Assembly (NCBI GenBank): GCA_949289305.1
Contig: CASENB010000023.1
Coordinates: forward strand, 1-64,000
Direction of reading: 5' to 3'
DNA length: 64,000 nt
Source: an uncultured Spirochaetales bacterium
GTDB lineage: Bacteria; Spirochaetota; Spirochaetia; Sphaerochaetales; Sphaerochaetaceae
Shown here: positions 34,119 through 43,323 of the stretch, piece after piece
Layout: every line of letters starts with the position of its first letter
Numbering within the stretch: the stretch's first letter is position 1
Notes under the pieces: generated by a model
The model's database searches: none
What the model was told of the DNA's origin: nothing
Seen by the model: the letters and a program-made list of their open reading frames with translations, nothing else
Position numbers and translations under genes: made by a program

Positions 34119-34390
34119 CTTATTTCTGCCAACAGAACCATACCTAGCGACTGTGCCGTCAGAGAGATTTCTAATATGTTTTTTTGTTGCTGTTTTAGAT
34201 AATAAGTAGCCTGTTCATTATTAGCCGCATAAACTGTCTTTTTCATTTCCTTAGCATAATTCATTTTTCTTTGAATATTAAGAAAAATAGAAAACGATCG
34301 GACGACTAAATTATCGTTTTGTTTCCTTTTGAAGGGTACAATCATTTTATGCAGAACCTCACAGACTTGTTTGTAGGGACAGTCAGACAT
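34115..34390 (-). CDS. hypothetical protein
   Basis: The 91-codon frame is basic and helix-rich in the middle (NIQRKMNYAKEMKKTVYAANNEQATYYLKQQQ). No Shine-Dalgarno sequence stands out before the ATG at 34390. It overlaps the next minus-strand frame by four bases, which argues for a two-gene unit. No family is recognised. The pair could also be remnants of one longer gene. Confidence 0.35.
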   Translation of the reverse strand: MSDCPYKQVCEVLHKMIVPFKRKQNDNLVVRSFSIFLNIQRKMNYAKEMKKTVYAANNEQATYYLKQQQKNILEISLTAQSLGMVLLAEIR

Positions 34391-34445
34391 ATTAACGTAT
34401 TAAAAGTACCTTGCCATTAGGCATGAGAGTTGTCAAAATAAAGAC

Positions 34446-36170
34446 ATGTCCAGCAGTTTAATTAAATATCTCAAGCCTTATAAGAAGGAGTGCGTCCTTG
34501 CCCCCCTTTTTAAGCTTTTAGAGGCGCTTTTAGAACTTTTTGTACCTTTAGTCATTGCAAATATAATCGATGTCGGAATTGCGAATAAGGACGGATCTTA
34601 CATTTTAAGGATGTGCCTTCTCTTAATTTTCATCGCATTTGTCGGATTAAGCGTTTCGATTACAGCACAGTATTTTTCAGCAAAAGCGGCATCATATTTT
34701 TCTAAAGACGTAAAGAGCGCGCTCTTTTCGAAGATACTTTCTTTCAGCAGAAAGGATGCTGAAAAGAGCGGGGAGTCAACGTTAATTACAAGGCTGACAA
34801 GCGATGTGAATTTAGTTCAAAACGCGCTTAATATGACGCTCCGTCTGGCACTTAGAAGTCCGTTCGTAGTCTTTGGAGCTGCAATTGCGGCTTTTACAGT
34901 GGACAGAGAAGGGGCTTTGATTTTTGCAGTTGCCATTCCTCTTTTAACCTTCTTCGTCGTCTTATTCATGGCGCTGTCAATGCCTCTCTTTAAAAGGAGC
35001 CAGGCGAAGCTTGACGAGGTAGTATCATCTACAAGAGAGAATTTAGAGGGACTCAGGGTTATAAGGGCGTTCTCTCTTGAAGAGGATGAGAAAAAAAGAT
35101 TCAAAGTGAAAAACGACAGCCTGTTTAACCTTCAGATAGCGGCATCGAAGATATCTGCTCTTACCAATCCCGTAACCAGTGCGATAATCAACATATCGAT
35201 CATTGCCTTGCTGTATTTCGGTTCTATCGAGGTTAATGTCGGCACGCTGTCTCAGGGCGAACTTGTCGCTCTTATTAACTATATGAGCCAGATTCTTGCC
35301 GAGCTTATAAAGCTTGCAAATCTTGTCATAACAATCAGCAAGGGCTTAAGCAGTGCGAACAGGATTGAGGAGATCTTTAAAACTGAATCTAGTATGAGCT
35401 ACGGAAGCGAAACTGAGATGGATGAAAACAGCGAGTATGCGCTTGTCTTTAATAATGTAAGCTTCAGCTACAGAGGGGATGAAAAATATGCATTAAAGAA
35501 CATCTCGTTTAAGTTAAAAGATGGAGAGAGTCTTGGAATAATAGGGCAGACCGGAAGCGGTAAGAGTACGCTCGCATCATTAATTGCAAGGCTTTATGAC
35601 GCAAGTTCTGGCGAGATTCTGCTTTATGGAAAAGACATTAAAAGCTACTCTAAAGAGGAACTGACGAAGATTATTTCATATGCGATGCAAAAGTCCCGTC
35701 TTTTTAAGGGAAGCATAGAGAGCAACCTCCTTCTGGTAAAAGAAGGTGCTGCTGAAAATGAAATTAATGATGCTCTAAATATTGCGCGTGCAAAAGAGTT
35801 CGTAGATAAGAAAGGGCTAGCTTCATCTGTCTCTTCCCTTGGAAAGAACCTCTCGGGCGGGCAAAAGCAGAGGATGAATATTGCGAGATCCGTTTTAAAA
35901 GATTTTAAGATACTAATTCTTGATGACAGTTCATCCGCTTTGGACTATAAGACGGAAAGCGAGCTTAAAAAAGAGCTTGAAAAGTTAAAAAGGACTATGG
36001 TCGTCATATCTCAGAGGGCATCATCTGTAATAAATGCCGATAAGATCTTAGTGCTTGAGAACGGAGAGATAAGGGCTCAGGGCACAAGCGAAGAGCTTTT
36101 AGCGTCTTCTGATATATACAGAGAGATCTATTACACGCAGTTTGAAAAGGGGGAGAGCTATGAAAAATAA
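34446..36170 (+). CDS. ABC exporter half-transporter with degenerate ATPase site
   Basis: The 574-residue protein has a six-helix type IV exporter membrane domain (about residues 1-300) and a nucleotide-binding domain. The latter shows Walker A GQTGSGKST, signature LSGGQKQR and Walker B ILILDDSSSALD. The residue after the Walker B aspartate is Asp rather than the catalytic Glu, so this half carries the non-canonical site of a heterodimer. Its partner starts within its last 11 bases. Heterodimeric exporters of this type (BmrCD, TM287/288-like) export drugs or lipids; the substrate is unknown. Confidence 0.9.
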   Translation: MSSSLIKYLKPYKKECVLAPLFKLLEALLELFVPLVIANIIDVGIANKDGSYILRMCLLLIFIAFVGLSVSITAQYFSAKAASYFSKDVKSALFSKILSFSRKDAEKSGESTLITRLTSDVNLVQNALNMTLRLALRSPFVVFGAAIAAFTVDREGALIFAVAIPLLTFFVVLFMALSMPLFKRSQAKLDEVVSSTRENLEGLRVIRAFSLEEDEKKRFKVKNDSLFNLQIAASKISALTNPVTSAIINISIIALLYFGSIEVNVGTLSQGELVALINYMSQILAELIKLANLVITISKGLSSANRIEEIFKTESSMSYGSETEMDENSEYALVFNNVSFSYRGDEKYALKNISFKLKDGESLGIIGQTGSGKSTLASLIARLYDASSGEILLYGKDIKSYSKEELTKIISYAMQKSRLFKGSIESNLLLVKEGAAENEINDALNIARAKEFVDKKGLASSVSSLGKNLSGGQKQRMNIARSVLKDFKILILDDSSSALDYKTESELKKELEKLKRTMVVISQRASSVINADKILVLENGEIRAQGTSEELLASSDIYREIYYTQFEKGESYEK

Positions 36171-37881
36171 AGAACTTAATCGGATATTCTCATTAGTGTT
36201 TGAATATAAGTTATCTTTCTTTTTAAGCATTCTGTTCGCGCTGCTTTACAGCCTCTCAAGCCTTCTGATTCCTCTTTTCACAGGCCATGCCATAGACTGC
36301 GTCATAGGAGAGGGAAATGTCGATTTTCCATCTCTTTTTTTGGAGATAGTCTACATAGCCATATTCATTGCCGTCGCTTTCTTCTCTTCATTTTTTATGG
36401 CGAGGATAAACAACAAGATAAGCTATGCCGTATCTAGAAAATTAAGGGAGGATGCCTTTAATAAGATAAGCACTCTTCCTTTTTCTTATCTTGACAGAAG
36501 ACAGACAGGCGATACGCTTTCTCGTATTGTAAATGACACAGAGAGCGTTTCGGACGGCCTTATTCTCGGCTTCTCGCAGCTTTTTAGCGGAATTATAACG
36601 ATCTTGGGTACTTTAGTGCTCTTATTCAGCTTGAACATAACTCTTGCCCTAGTCGTTCTTCTTGTCACGCCTTTAAGCCTTTTTGTCGCATCGTTCATCT
36701 CAAAGAAGACGCAAAAACTTTACAGGGTAGCAGCAGAGGACAGAAGCAGACTTACAGAGATTACCGATGAGAGCGTGAAGATGCTTTCCGAGATAAAGGT
36801 GTATAATGCTGAAGAAAAGATTAAAGATAACTACGAAAGAATAAACGAGTCTTATGCGAAATCAAGTTTCAAAGCGACTTTCTATTCTTCCATAACAAAC
36901 CCATCTACAAGGTTCGTTAACTCCATCGTATACGCTTTGACAGCTCTTGCAGGGGCCCTTTTAGCGCTAAGCGGAAGGATAAGCGTAGGACTGATGAGCG
37001 CATCCCTTAGCTATGCAAACCAATACACGAAGCCGTTTAACGAGATAAGCGGAGTGATTGCCGAGTTCCAAAACGCCCTTGCATCAGCTTCGCGCATCTT
37101 TGCTTTCCTAGACGAAAGAGAGGAAGATAAGTCAGGCGAGAGCGACATCGGCAAGGCTAGGGGCGACTTCTCTTTTAATAACGTCTCTTTCTCCTATAAT
37201 AAGGATGAAGAGCTTATTAAAGGTTTTAACTTCGCTTCTAAAAGCGGGGACAGCGTTGCGATCGTTGGTCCGACCGGAAGCGGCAAGACTACGATAATAA
37301 ACCTTATCATGAGGTTCTACGACACAGATGGCGGCACTATCAGCCTAGACGGGAAGGATTTGAAGACTATCAGCAGAAAAAGCCTTAGAAAGAATATAGG
37401 GATGGTCTTGCAGGATACTTATGTCCTTAACAGAAGCGTGAAAGAAAATATTCTTATGGGACGTGATTTTCCATTTGAGAAGGTGAAAGAAGCTGCCCGC
37501 CTCTCATATGCCGATTCTTTTATTGAGCGTCTTCCAAATGGCTACGATACCGTTCTTTCCGACTCTTCATCCGCTTTAAGCCAAGGAGAGAGACAGCTAT
37601 TGTCGATTGCAAGGGTCATGCTTGATATCCCATCGATTTTGATCCTCGACGAGGCTACAAGCAATATAGATACGAGAACGGAGATATTGATTCAGAAATC
37701 TTTTGCCCGTTTAAGCAATGGCAAGACCACATTCGCTGTTGCCCATAGGCTCTCTACGATTGAGAATTCAGACTACATAATCTGCTTAAAAGATGGTAAG
37801 GTTGTAGAAAGCGGAAACCATAAGGAGTTGATTGATAAGAAGGGATTCTACTATGATCTCTATCAAAGTCAGTTCGCATGA
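36160..37881 (+). CDS. ABC exporter half-transporter with canonical ATPase site
   Basis: The 573-residue partner of the preceding half-transporter has six membrane helices followed by an ATPase domain with Walker A GPTGSGKTT, signature LSQGERQ and Walker B ILILDEATSNID, which keeps the catalytic Glu. The signature has Q in place of the second G. Start choice: the ATG at 36160 follows AAGGGGGA and overlaps the upstream stop by 11 bp, favouring translational coupling and equal stoichiometry. The protein would form the consensus ATP site with the neighbour. The 3' end overlaps the start of the next gene. Confidence 0.9.
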   Translation: MKNKELNRIFSLVFEYKLSFFLSILFALLYSLSSLLIPLFTGHAIDCVIGEGNVDFPSLFLEIVYIAIFIAVAFFSSFFMARINNKISYAVSRKLREDAFNKISTLPFSYLDRRQTGDTLSRIVNDTESVSDGLILGFSQLFSGIITILGTLVLLFSLNITLALVVLLVTPLSLFVASFISKKTQKLYRVAAEDRSRLTEITDESVKMLSEIKVYNAEEKIKDNYERINESYAKSSFKATFYSSITNPSTRFVNSIVYALTALAGALLALSGRISVGLMSASLSYANQYTKPFNEISGVIAEFQNALASASRIFAFLDEREEDKSGESDIGKARGDFSFNNVSFSYNKDEELIKGFNFASKSGDSVAIVGPTGSGKTTIINLIMRFYDTDGGTISLDGKDLKTISRKSLRKNIGMVLQDTYVLNRSVKENILMGRDFPFEKVKEAARLSYADSFIERLPNGYDTVLSDSSSALSQGERQLLSIARVMLDIPSILILDEATSNIDTRTEILIQKSFARLSNGKTTFAVAHRLSTIENSDYIICLKDGKVVESGNHKELIDKKGFYYDLYQSQFA

Positions 37882-38791
37882 TACTATGAGACTATACATA
37901 TCGAAAGAAATTGAAGAGAAAAGGGAAGAGAAGGCTTTGCGCGCTAAGAAGGAAGAGGGGGCACTAGACTTCATCGCCGATGTCATTACTCTTAAAAGAA
38001 AGAAGATCCTTGTCTTTTACAATGAAGCAAGCTCCTTTACTCTCTTATATAACAGGCCTGAAAAAAGCAATTACAAAAAGATAGATAAGATATTTTCAAA
38101 ATGTCTTTCTGAATACCTGAGAGCGGAGAATGTCGAGTGTAGTCTAGAAGCAGAACCCGTTGAGATCTTCAAGGCCGAATCCAAAAGCGCTTTAGCAAAA
38201 GTAAGAGAGAGGATTGCCGAATACGATGAGTACATCTCTGACGATGATAAGAGCCTTACATATGTAAGCCATATCTTAGGCGGCAGGAAAAAAGGAGATT
38301 CAACCGCGCTGAAGACATTTTTAGATCTTAACAGTTTAAAACAGAAAGACAGAACCCTAATAATAAAAATAGAAGATGATAGGAAAAGGGAGGTGAGCCT
38401 GCTCTTTCCATCTCTTATGACGCTTAAGGATTTAAGAGATTCGATTGTCAAAATTTACGATTTAAGCGATGGCGAGAGATCCGATTTCGTAGTATTCAGC
38501 CCATCGAGTCTGGACTATATGTACAGAAGCGAAGAGTATAGGGCGCTTGATTTCGATCTTGATGACAAGCTTAAAAAGAGGGGATGCTCGTATGCCCATA
38601 TAAAAAGCGCAATGCTGAACCTTTCTCCAAAGGATTTGATCTTCAGATACAAGCTTGAAATGCCAAGATACTTCAAAGTCTCATTCGACGGATTCATGGA
38701 AGACCTTTCCCGTACTTCTCCAATTGCGCTATCGTGCAAATGGAGAAGCGAAGATGAGATAACTCTTCTTTTAAAAGGGATTAAGTCTTAG
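37853..38791 (+). CDS. hypothetical protein with DUF6933-like N-terminal domain
   Basis: The 312-residue soluble protein starts inside the end of the ABC exporter gene. The first 110 residues contain FIADVITLKRKKILVFYNEASSF, a pattern like DUF6933 proteins, in which a similar block follows an N-terminal strand. The C-terminal half (TLIIKIEDDRKREVSLLF and DLSPKDLIF-like segments) has a mixed alpha/beta look that might be related to pRiA4b ORF-3-like proteins. Both assignments are by eye. Its 29-bp overlap with the exporter suggests co-transcription but not a shared function. It is convergent with, and overlaps by four bases, the NYN gene. Confidence 0.6.
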   Translation: MISIKVSSHDTMRLYISKEIEEKREEKALRAKKEEGALDFIADVITLKRKKILVFYNEASSFTLLYNRPEKSNYKKIDKIFSKCLSEYLRAENVECSLEAEPVEIFKAESKSALAKVRERIAEYDEYISDDDKSLTYVSHILGGRKKGDSTALKTFLDLNSLKQKDRTLIIKIEDDRKREVSLLFPSLMTLKDLRDSIVKIYDLSDGERSDFVVFSPSSLDYMYRSEEYRALDFDLDDKLKKRGCSYAHIKSAMLNLSPKDLIFRYKLEMPRYFKVSFDGFMEDLSRTSPIALSCKWRSEDEITLLLKGIKS

Positions 38792-39531
38792 CGGTCTAGG
38801 CACTTGTAATAGAGCACGTTAGATCCTTTTCCATCCTTCTTAACCTGATATTTTTCAGGATAGTCTTTTAAGAAGTCTGATAGTTTTGAATAGCCGTACT
38901 GGTATGCGTTGAATTCAGGGCGAACCCTTTTAATGTAGTTTCCCGCGCTTGAGACTGTTACATAATCATCATCGTCCTGATATTTTTCGTATGCGATCCT
39001 TAAAAGGCTATGAAGCTCCTCAATCGCGCTGTCTTCCTCTTTTACAATCTCTTTCTCCTTTACCTTCCTCTTGCGTTTTTCCTCTTTTTTCGCATCCTTT
39101 CCAAGGTATTCAAGGTAGATGAAGCGGTCGCAGGCTGCAGGGAATGCAGACGGCGTCTTCTCTTCTCCTACACCGAACACGAATACGCCAGATTCTTTTA
39201 GCCTTAGGGCAAGGGGAGTGAAATCGCTGTCCGAGGATACGAGAACGAATGCGTCGTACATGTTCTTATGAAGCATATCCATCGCATCGATTACCATTGC
39301 AATATCTGTAGTGTTTTTTCCTGCTACATAATCGAATTGCTGTTCTGCCTTTATCGCAAGATCTTTTATAAGTGTTTCCCACTTGTTTAAATTCTGTTTC
39401 TTAAAGTTCCCGTATGCCTTTTTTACTACGATACGGCCATATGCGGATACCTCTGTAAAGACATCCGCCATCTTATTAAGCTGTGTGTTGTCCGCGTCTA
39501 TTAAGACTGCGATTTTATCAAATTCATTCAT
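38788..39531 (-). CDS. NYN domain RNase with OST-HTH/LOTUS domain
   Basis: The first 150 residues form a NYN (LabA/DUF88, PIN-like) nuclease domain: IAVLIDADNTQ with the first acidic residues, GKNTTDIAMVIDAMDML, then VLVSSDSDFTPLALRLKESG. A charged linker (about residues 145-170) precedes a C-terminal LOTUS/OST-HTH RNA-binding module (VSSAGNYIKRVRPEFNAYQYG, SDFLKDYPEKYQV). The architecture suggests a metal-dependent ribonuclease targeted to RNA. Its ATG overlaps the feoAB stop codon (ATGA), so it is co-translated with the iron transporter. Confidence 0.9.
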   Translation of the reverse strand: MNEFDKIAVLIDADNTQLNKMADVFTEVSAYGRIVVKKAYGNFKKQNLNKWETLIKDLAIKAEQQFDYVAGKNTTDIAMVIDAMDMLHKNMYDAFVLVSSDSDFTPLALRLKESGVFVFGVGEEKTPSAFPAACDRFIYLEYLGKDAKKEEKRKRKVKEKEIVKEEDSAIEELHSLLRIAYEKYQDDDDYVTVSSAGNYIKRVRPEFNAYQYGYSKLSDFLKDYPEKYQVKKDGKGSNVLYYKCLDR

Positions 39532-41867
39532 AAAACTAACAATCCTACTAATCTAAAAATTAGAGCTACAAAATATGCGATCAGGCATTGTGCTAAGATA
39601 ACCGTTACCGCATAGCGCCTTCCAAGTTCTTTTTTTACAGTTGCAATTGCCGCAACGCATGGGGTGTAGAGCAATGTGAATATTAAGAATGTGAATGCGC
39701 TGAGAGGAGAAAATACAGATCTAAGAGCATCTGCGGAGCCAAATAGCACGAGCATTGTGCTTATTACGTTTTCTTTGGCCGTAAAACCGGTTACGAGTGC
39801 TGTTGATATCCTCCAGTCGTTCAGCCCGAGCGGTGCGAAAATCGGGCTTATAAAAGATCCGAGGAGGGCAAGAATGCTCATGCTGCTATCGCTTACGACG
39901 TTAAGCCTGAGATCGAAACTTTGCAAGAACCATATGACAATGGAAGCAAAGAAGATGATTGTAAAAGCTTTTGTAATGAAGTCCTTGGTCTTCTGCCATA
40001 TCAAAAGGAGCACGTTCTTAGCAGTCGGGAATCTGTAGTTTGGAAGTTCGAGCACGAATGGAACTGGACTTCCCTTAAATCCCGTCTTATTCAGTATGAG
40101 TGAAAATACTAGGCCGACTATGATTCCAATCAGATAAAGAGAGACCATGACAAGACCTCTGTGGTTTGCAAAGAACGCTGCCGTAAACAGCGCGTAAATC
40201 GGAAGCTTTGCAGAACACGATGCAAAAGGCGTTAAAAGGATCGTCATCTTCCTGTCTCTTTCGGATGAAAGCGTTCTCGTTGCCATGATCGCTGGAACAG
40301 AACATCCAAAACCTATTAAAAGCGGCACGAAGCTTCTTCCTGAAAGTCCTATCTTTCTAAGCGCCTTATCCATTACGAATGAAATACGCGCCATATAGCC
40401 CGTGTCTTCCAATATGGAGAGGAAGAAGAACAGCACTACGATAATAGGAAGGAACGACAGAACGCTTCCGACTCCAACGAATATTCCGTCTACTATCAGC
40501 GATTTAACAACGCTATTAAGCCCAAATGCACTAAGGGCTGAATCCGCAGCAAGAGTTATTTTGTCTATCACTGCAGAGAGCGCATCTGATAGCATCGTTC
40601 CAAAAGGGCCGAAGGTTATGTAGAATATCAAGGCCATTATTACGATAAAAGCAGGAAGCGCAGTGTATTTTCCTGTCAGTATCTTATCTGCCTTTATCGA
40701 TCTCTCCCTTGCCTTGCTCTCTCCGCTTTTAATTACTACGGACGAGCATACGCTTTCTATGAAGCTGAATCGGATATCGGCAAGAAGGGCTTCCCTGTCT
40801 TCTCCTGCTTCTGTTTCAAGCTGTTTTAAAATGTGCTCAAGGGTTTCCTTTTCATTTTCATCCAGATTTAGTTGTGCTTTTATAAGATCGTCATCCTCGA
40901 CGAGTTTTGTCGCTGCAAATCGCAGCGGAATATTTGAAGAAGCCGCATGATCCTCTATCAGGTGCATTATAGAGTGGATTGTGCGGTGCATGGCGCTCTC
41001 TTTTACATCTCCGTCTTTTTTACAGAAATCGATTGTTTCAGGGCTTTCTTTGAATCTTGCAACGTGCACCGCATGGCTTAATAATTCGTCAAGTCCTTCT
41101 CCTTTTGATGCGGAAATTGGAATGACAGGCACGCCAAGCGCCTCTTCAAGCCTGTTTACGTCTATTGAGCCGCCGTTCTCTCTTACTTCATCCATCATAT
41201 TCAGTGCGATTACCATAGGAACTTTCAGTTCTATAAGTTGCATGGAAAGGTATAGGTTGCGCTCTATGTTGGTCGCATCCACTATGTTAATGATGCCGTC
41301 CGCATTTCCTTTTAAAAGAAAATCTCTAGTTACTATCTCTTCGTTTGTAAAAGGGGACAGGGAATATATTCCAGGAAGATCGACAAGGCTTGCATTCTCT
41401 CCTTTTATCTGTCCTTCTTTTTTATCTACCGTAACGCCGGGAAAGTTTCCGACCCTCTGGTTTGATCCTGTGAGCTTGTTGAAAAGAGTCGTTTTCCCGC
41501 TGTTCTGATTTCCGGCAAGGGCGAAAGTAATTGGGATGTTTTCTGAAATCTTTGGTTTCTCATTTGCCTTATGCTCTCCTCTCTCTCCAAGATGAGGATG
41601 GTCTATCTGCGGTTTTTGCGCACTTCTTTTTACGACTTCCGCTTTCGCCATCTCAATATCGATCAGATCTGCATCCTCTTTCCTAAGGGTAAGTTCGTAT
41701 CCTCTGATGTAGAACTCAAGAGGATCGCCAAGAGGTGCTTTTTTAATCAGAGTGAGAACAGCCCCAGGGGTCAGGCCCATGTCAAGAAGATGCCTTCTCG
41801 TCTCTCTTACGCCTTTTACGCTTGTTATTCTTGCGCTTTCATTTATTTTTAGCTCGCTTAGTTTCAT
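39528..41867 (-). CDS. feoB: fused FeoA-FeoB ferrous iron transporter
   Basis: The 779-residue protein fuses a FeoA SH3-like domain (about residues 1-75: LLDMGLTPGAVLTLIKKAP, YELTLRKEDADLI) to FeoB. The FeoB part has a GTPase domain from about residue 110 (G1 GNQNSGKTT, DLPGIYSLSPF, NMMDE). Its membrane domain holds the conserved gate cysteine region (GFGCSVPAIMATR) and the FTAKENVIST motif. It imports Fe2+ across the inner membrane. The ATG at 41867 follows GAGG; an in-frame GTG or ATG further up is not supported. No Fur-like site is obvious in the short upstream region. The gene overlaps the downstream NYN RNase gene. Confidence 0.95.
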   Translation of the reverse strand: MKLSELKINESARITSVKGVRETRRHLLDMGLTPGAVLTLIKKAPLGDPLEFYIRGYELTLRKEDADLIDIEMAKAEVVKRSAQKPQIDHPHLGERGEHKANEKPKISENIPITFALAGNQNSGKTTLFNKLTGSNQRVGNFPGVTVDKKEGQIKGENASLVDLPGIYSLSPFTNEEIVTRDFLLKGNADGIINIVDATNIERNLYLSMQLIELKVPMVIALNMMDEVRENGGSIDVNRLEEALGVPVIPISASKGEGLDELLSHAVHVARFKESPETIDFCKKDGDVKESAMHRTIHSIMHLIEDHAASSNIPLRFAATKLVEDDDLIKAQLNLDENEKETLEHILKQLETEAGEDREALLADIRFSFIESVCSSVVIKSGESKARERSIKADKILTGKYTALPAFIVIMALIFYITFGPFGTMLSDALSAVIDKITLAADSALSAFGLNSVVKSLIVDGIFVGVGSVLSFLPIIVVLFFFLSILEDTGYMARISFVMDKALRKIGLSGRSFVPLLIGFGCSVPAIMATRTLSSERDRKMTILLTPFASCSAKLPIYALFTAAFFANHRGLVMVSLYLIGIIVGLVFSLILNKTGFKGSPVPFVLELPNYRFPTAKNVLLLIWQKTKDFITKAFTIIFFASIVIWFLQSFDLRLNVVSDSSMSILALLGSFISPIFAPLGLNDWRISTALVTGFTAKENVISTMLVLFGSADALRSVFSPLSAFTFLIFTLLYTPCVAAIATVKKELGRRYAVTVILAQCLIAYFVALIFRLVGLLVL

Positions 41868-41944
41868 ATATATCCTCGGCATAATAATATCTAAAAGGAA
41901 AAGCGTTGTTAACTAGAAATCTTTTTTTCTGTTATACTGTCGCT

Positions 41945-42022
41945 ATGAGTAAAAGAATTATTGCAGTTGCAGGAACAGGATATTTAGGGCTTGCTAATGC
42001 ATATTTGATAGCTTGTATTTAA
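41945..42022 (+). pseudogene. relic of a UDP-glucose 6-dehydrogenase N-terminus
   Basis: The 25-codon frame beginning at 41945 reads IIAVAGTGYLGLANAYLIA before its stop. This is the NAD-binding G-x-G-x-x-G start of UDP-glucose/GDP-mannose dehydrogenases. The rest of the roughly 390-residue enzyme is missing. It is a truncated relic between feoAB and the cysteine desulfidase gene. Confidence 0.55.
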
Positions 42023-42044
42023 TTATATTTTTAGAGATTGATGT

Positions 42045-43322
42045 ATGGAAAGAAGAAAGGAAATAGATGCGCTGTTAAAAAGCGAATTGACGCTTGCACT
42101 AGGCTGTACGGAGCCTGCGTGTGCAGCTCTTACTGGAGCTAGGGTTAAAGACGAGCTGGGAGAGACGCCAAAGAGGGCGAAGGTAAAAGTAAGCCGCGAT
42201 ATGATGAAAAATGCGATGGGCGTTTCAATTCCCAATAGCAATCTTACGGGAATCAGCGCTGCCGTAGCTCTTGGCCTTGCAGTTGGAAACAGTTCACGCG
42301 GACTCTCGGTACTTGAAGGACTTGACGATGAGAAAAGGGCAGAGGCGAAAGGGATTGATATTGAAGTTGAAATAGAGTCTGGATGTCCCTCTCTTTTCAT
42401 AGAAGTAAGTGCAAAAACTGAAGATCATAGTGCGCTTTGCACTATTGAAAATGAACACGACAGGTTTTCCCGCATCATAAAAGACGGAAAAGAGGTAGAT
42501 GCGAATGTCTCTTTCTTCTCTGAGTGCGAAAGTTCTCTTAATAGCGATCTTCTAGATGAATTAACGCTTAAAGACGTAATAGAATACTCTGAGAACTTAA
42601 CTGATGACATCAAGGATCTCTTGGATAGGGCATATAGTACTAATCTTGAGATATCTTATGCAGGCCTTGAAGAGGACTGGGGCTTGTCTGTAGGGAAAAC
42701 GATGTTTAACATGATAGACGGAATAAAGAGTACGGATGATGCCATGAGAAAGGCCGCAGCCCTTGCAGCCTCTGGTTCCGATGCGCGTATGTCCGGATCT
42801 TGTCGTCCCGTCATGATAAACTCTGGATCTGGAAACCAAGGAATAACGGTTACCGTTCCAGTTGCCGTTCTTGCCGCATATTTAAATGTCGGACATGAGA
42901 AATTAATAAGCGCGTTATCCATAAGCGAGCTTGTAGCTTTGATATTAACGAATAAAAAGGCGCGTCTTTCTGCACTTTGCGGCGCGTTTACCGCCTCCAT
43001 TGCAACAGCTGTGAGCTGGTGCTATCTTCTTGGCGGAAGCTTGGAAGAAATGGACGCAACAATCAACAATATGATAGCAAATCTAACCGGCATCATATGC
43101 GATGGAGCAAAAAAGACATGTGCGCTTAAGATATATTCTTCTTTAATTGCCGCATCTGTTGCAGTGCATTTGAGCATGAAAGGAAAGAGTGCAAGCAATG
43201 AGTCCGGTATTGTCGGCTCAAACAGTTTTGAATCCATTAAGAACTTATCTACGATAAGCCATGAGGGAATGGAAGAAACTGATAAGACAATATTGAAAAT
43301 CATGATAGAGAAGAACAGATAG
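42045..43322 (+). CDS. L-cysteine desulfidase / UPF0597 (CyuA-like) iron-sulfur protein
   Basis: The 425-residue protein opens with LALGCTEPACAALTGARV, the hallmark of the UPF0597 (YhaM/CyuA) family. The other likely [4Fe-4S] ligands are cysteines in LSALCGAF and in GIICDGAKKTCALK, both in the C-terminal half. These enzymes degrade L-cysteine to pyruvate, ammonia and sulfide and are related to the alpha subunit of serine dehydratase; the CyuA activity is established knowledge, and assignment here is by motif. There is no adjacent CyuP transporter. The gene is directly followed by an exonuclease gene, two bases away. Confidence 0.85.
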   Translation: MERRKEIDALLKSELTLALGCTEPACAALTGARVKDELGETPKRAKVKVSRDMMKNAMGVSIPNSNLTGISAAVALGLAVGNSSRGLSVLEGLDDEKRAEAKGIDIEVEIESGCPSLFIEVSAKTEDHSALCTIENEHDRFSRIIKDGKEVDANVSFFSECESSLNSDLLDELTLKDVIEYSENLTDDIKDLLDRAYSTNLEISYAGLEEDWGLSVGKTMFNMIDGIKSTDDAMRKAAALAASGSDARMSGSCRPVMINSGSGNQGITVTVPVAVLAAYLNVGHEKLISALSISELVALILTNKKARLSALCGAFTASIATAVSWCYLLGGSLEEMDATINNMIANLTGIICDGAKKTCALKIYSSLIAASVAVHLSMKGKSASNESGIVGSNSFESIKNLSTISHEGMEETDKTILKIMIEKNR

Positions 43323-43323
43323 C

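Noticed and set aside
34500-34520. C-run near the start of the ABC exporter gene as a third phase switch
   Set aside because: Only six C residues, in frame and inside a conserved protein start; too short to be a convincing switch.
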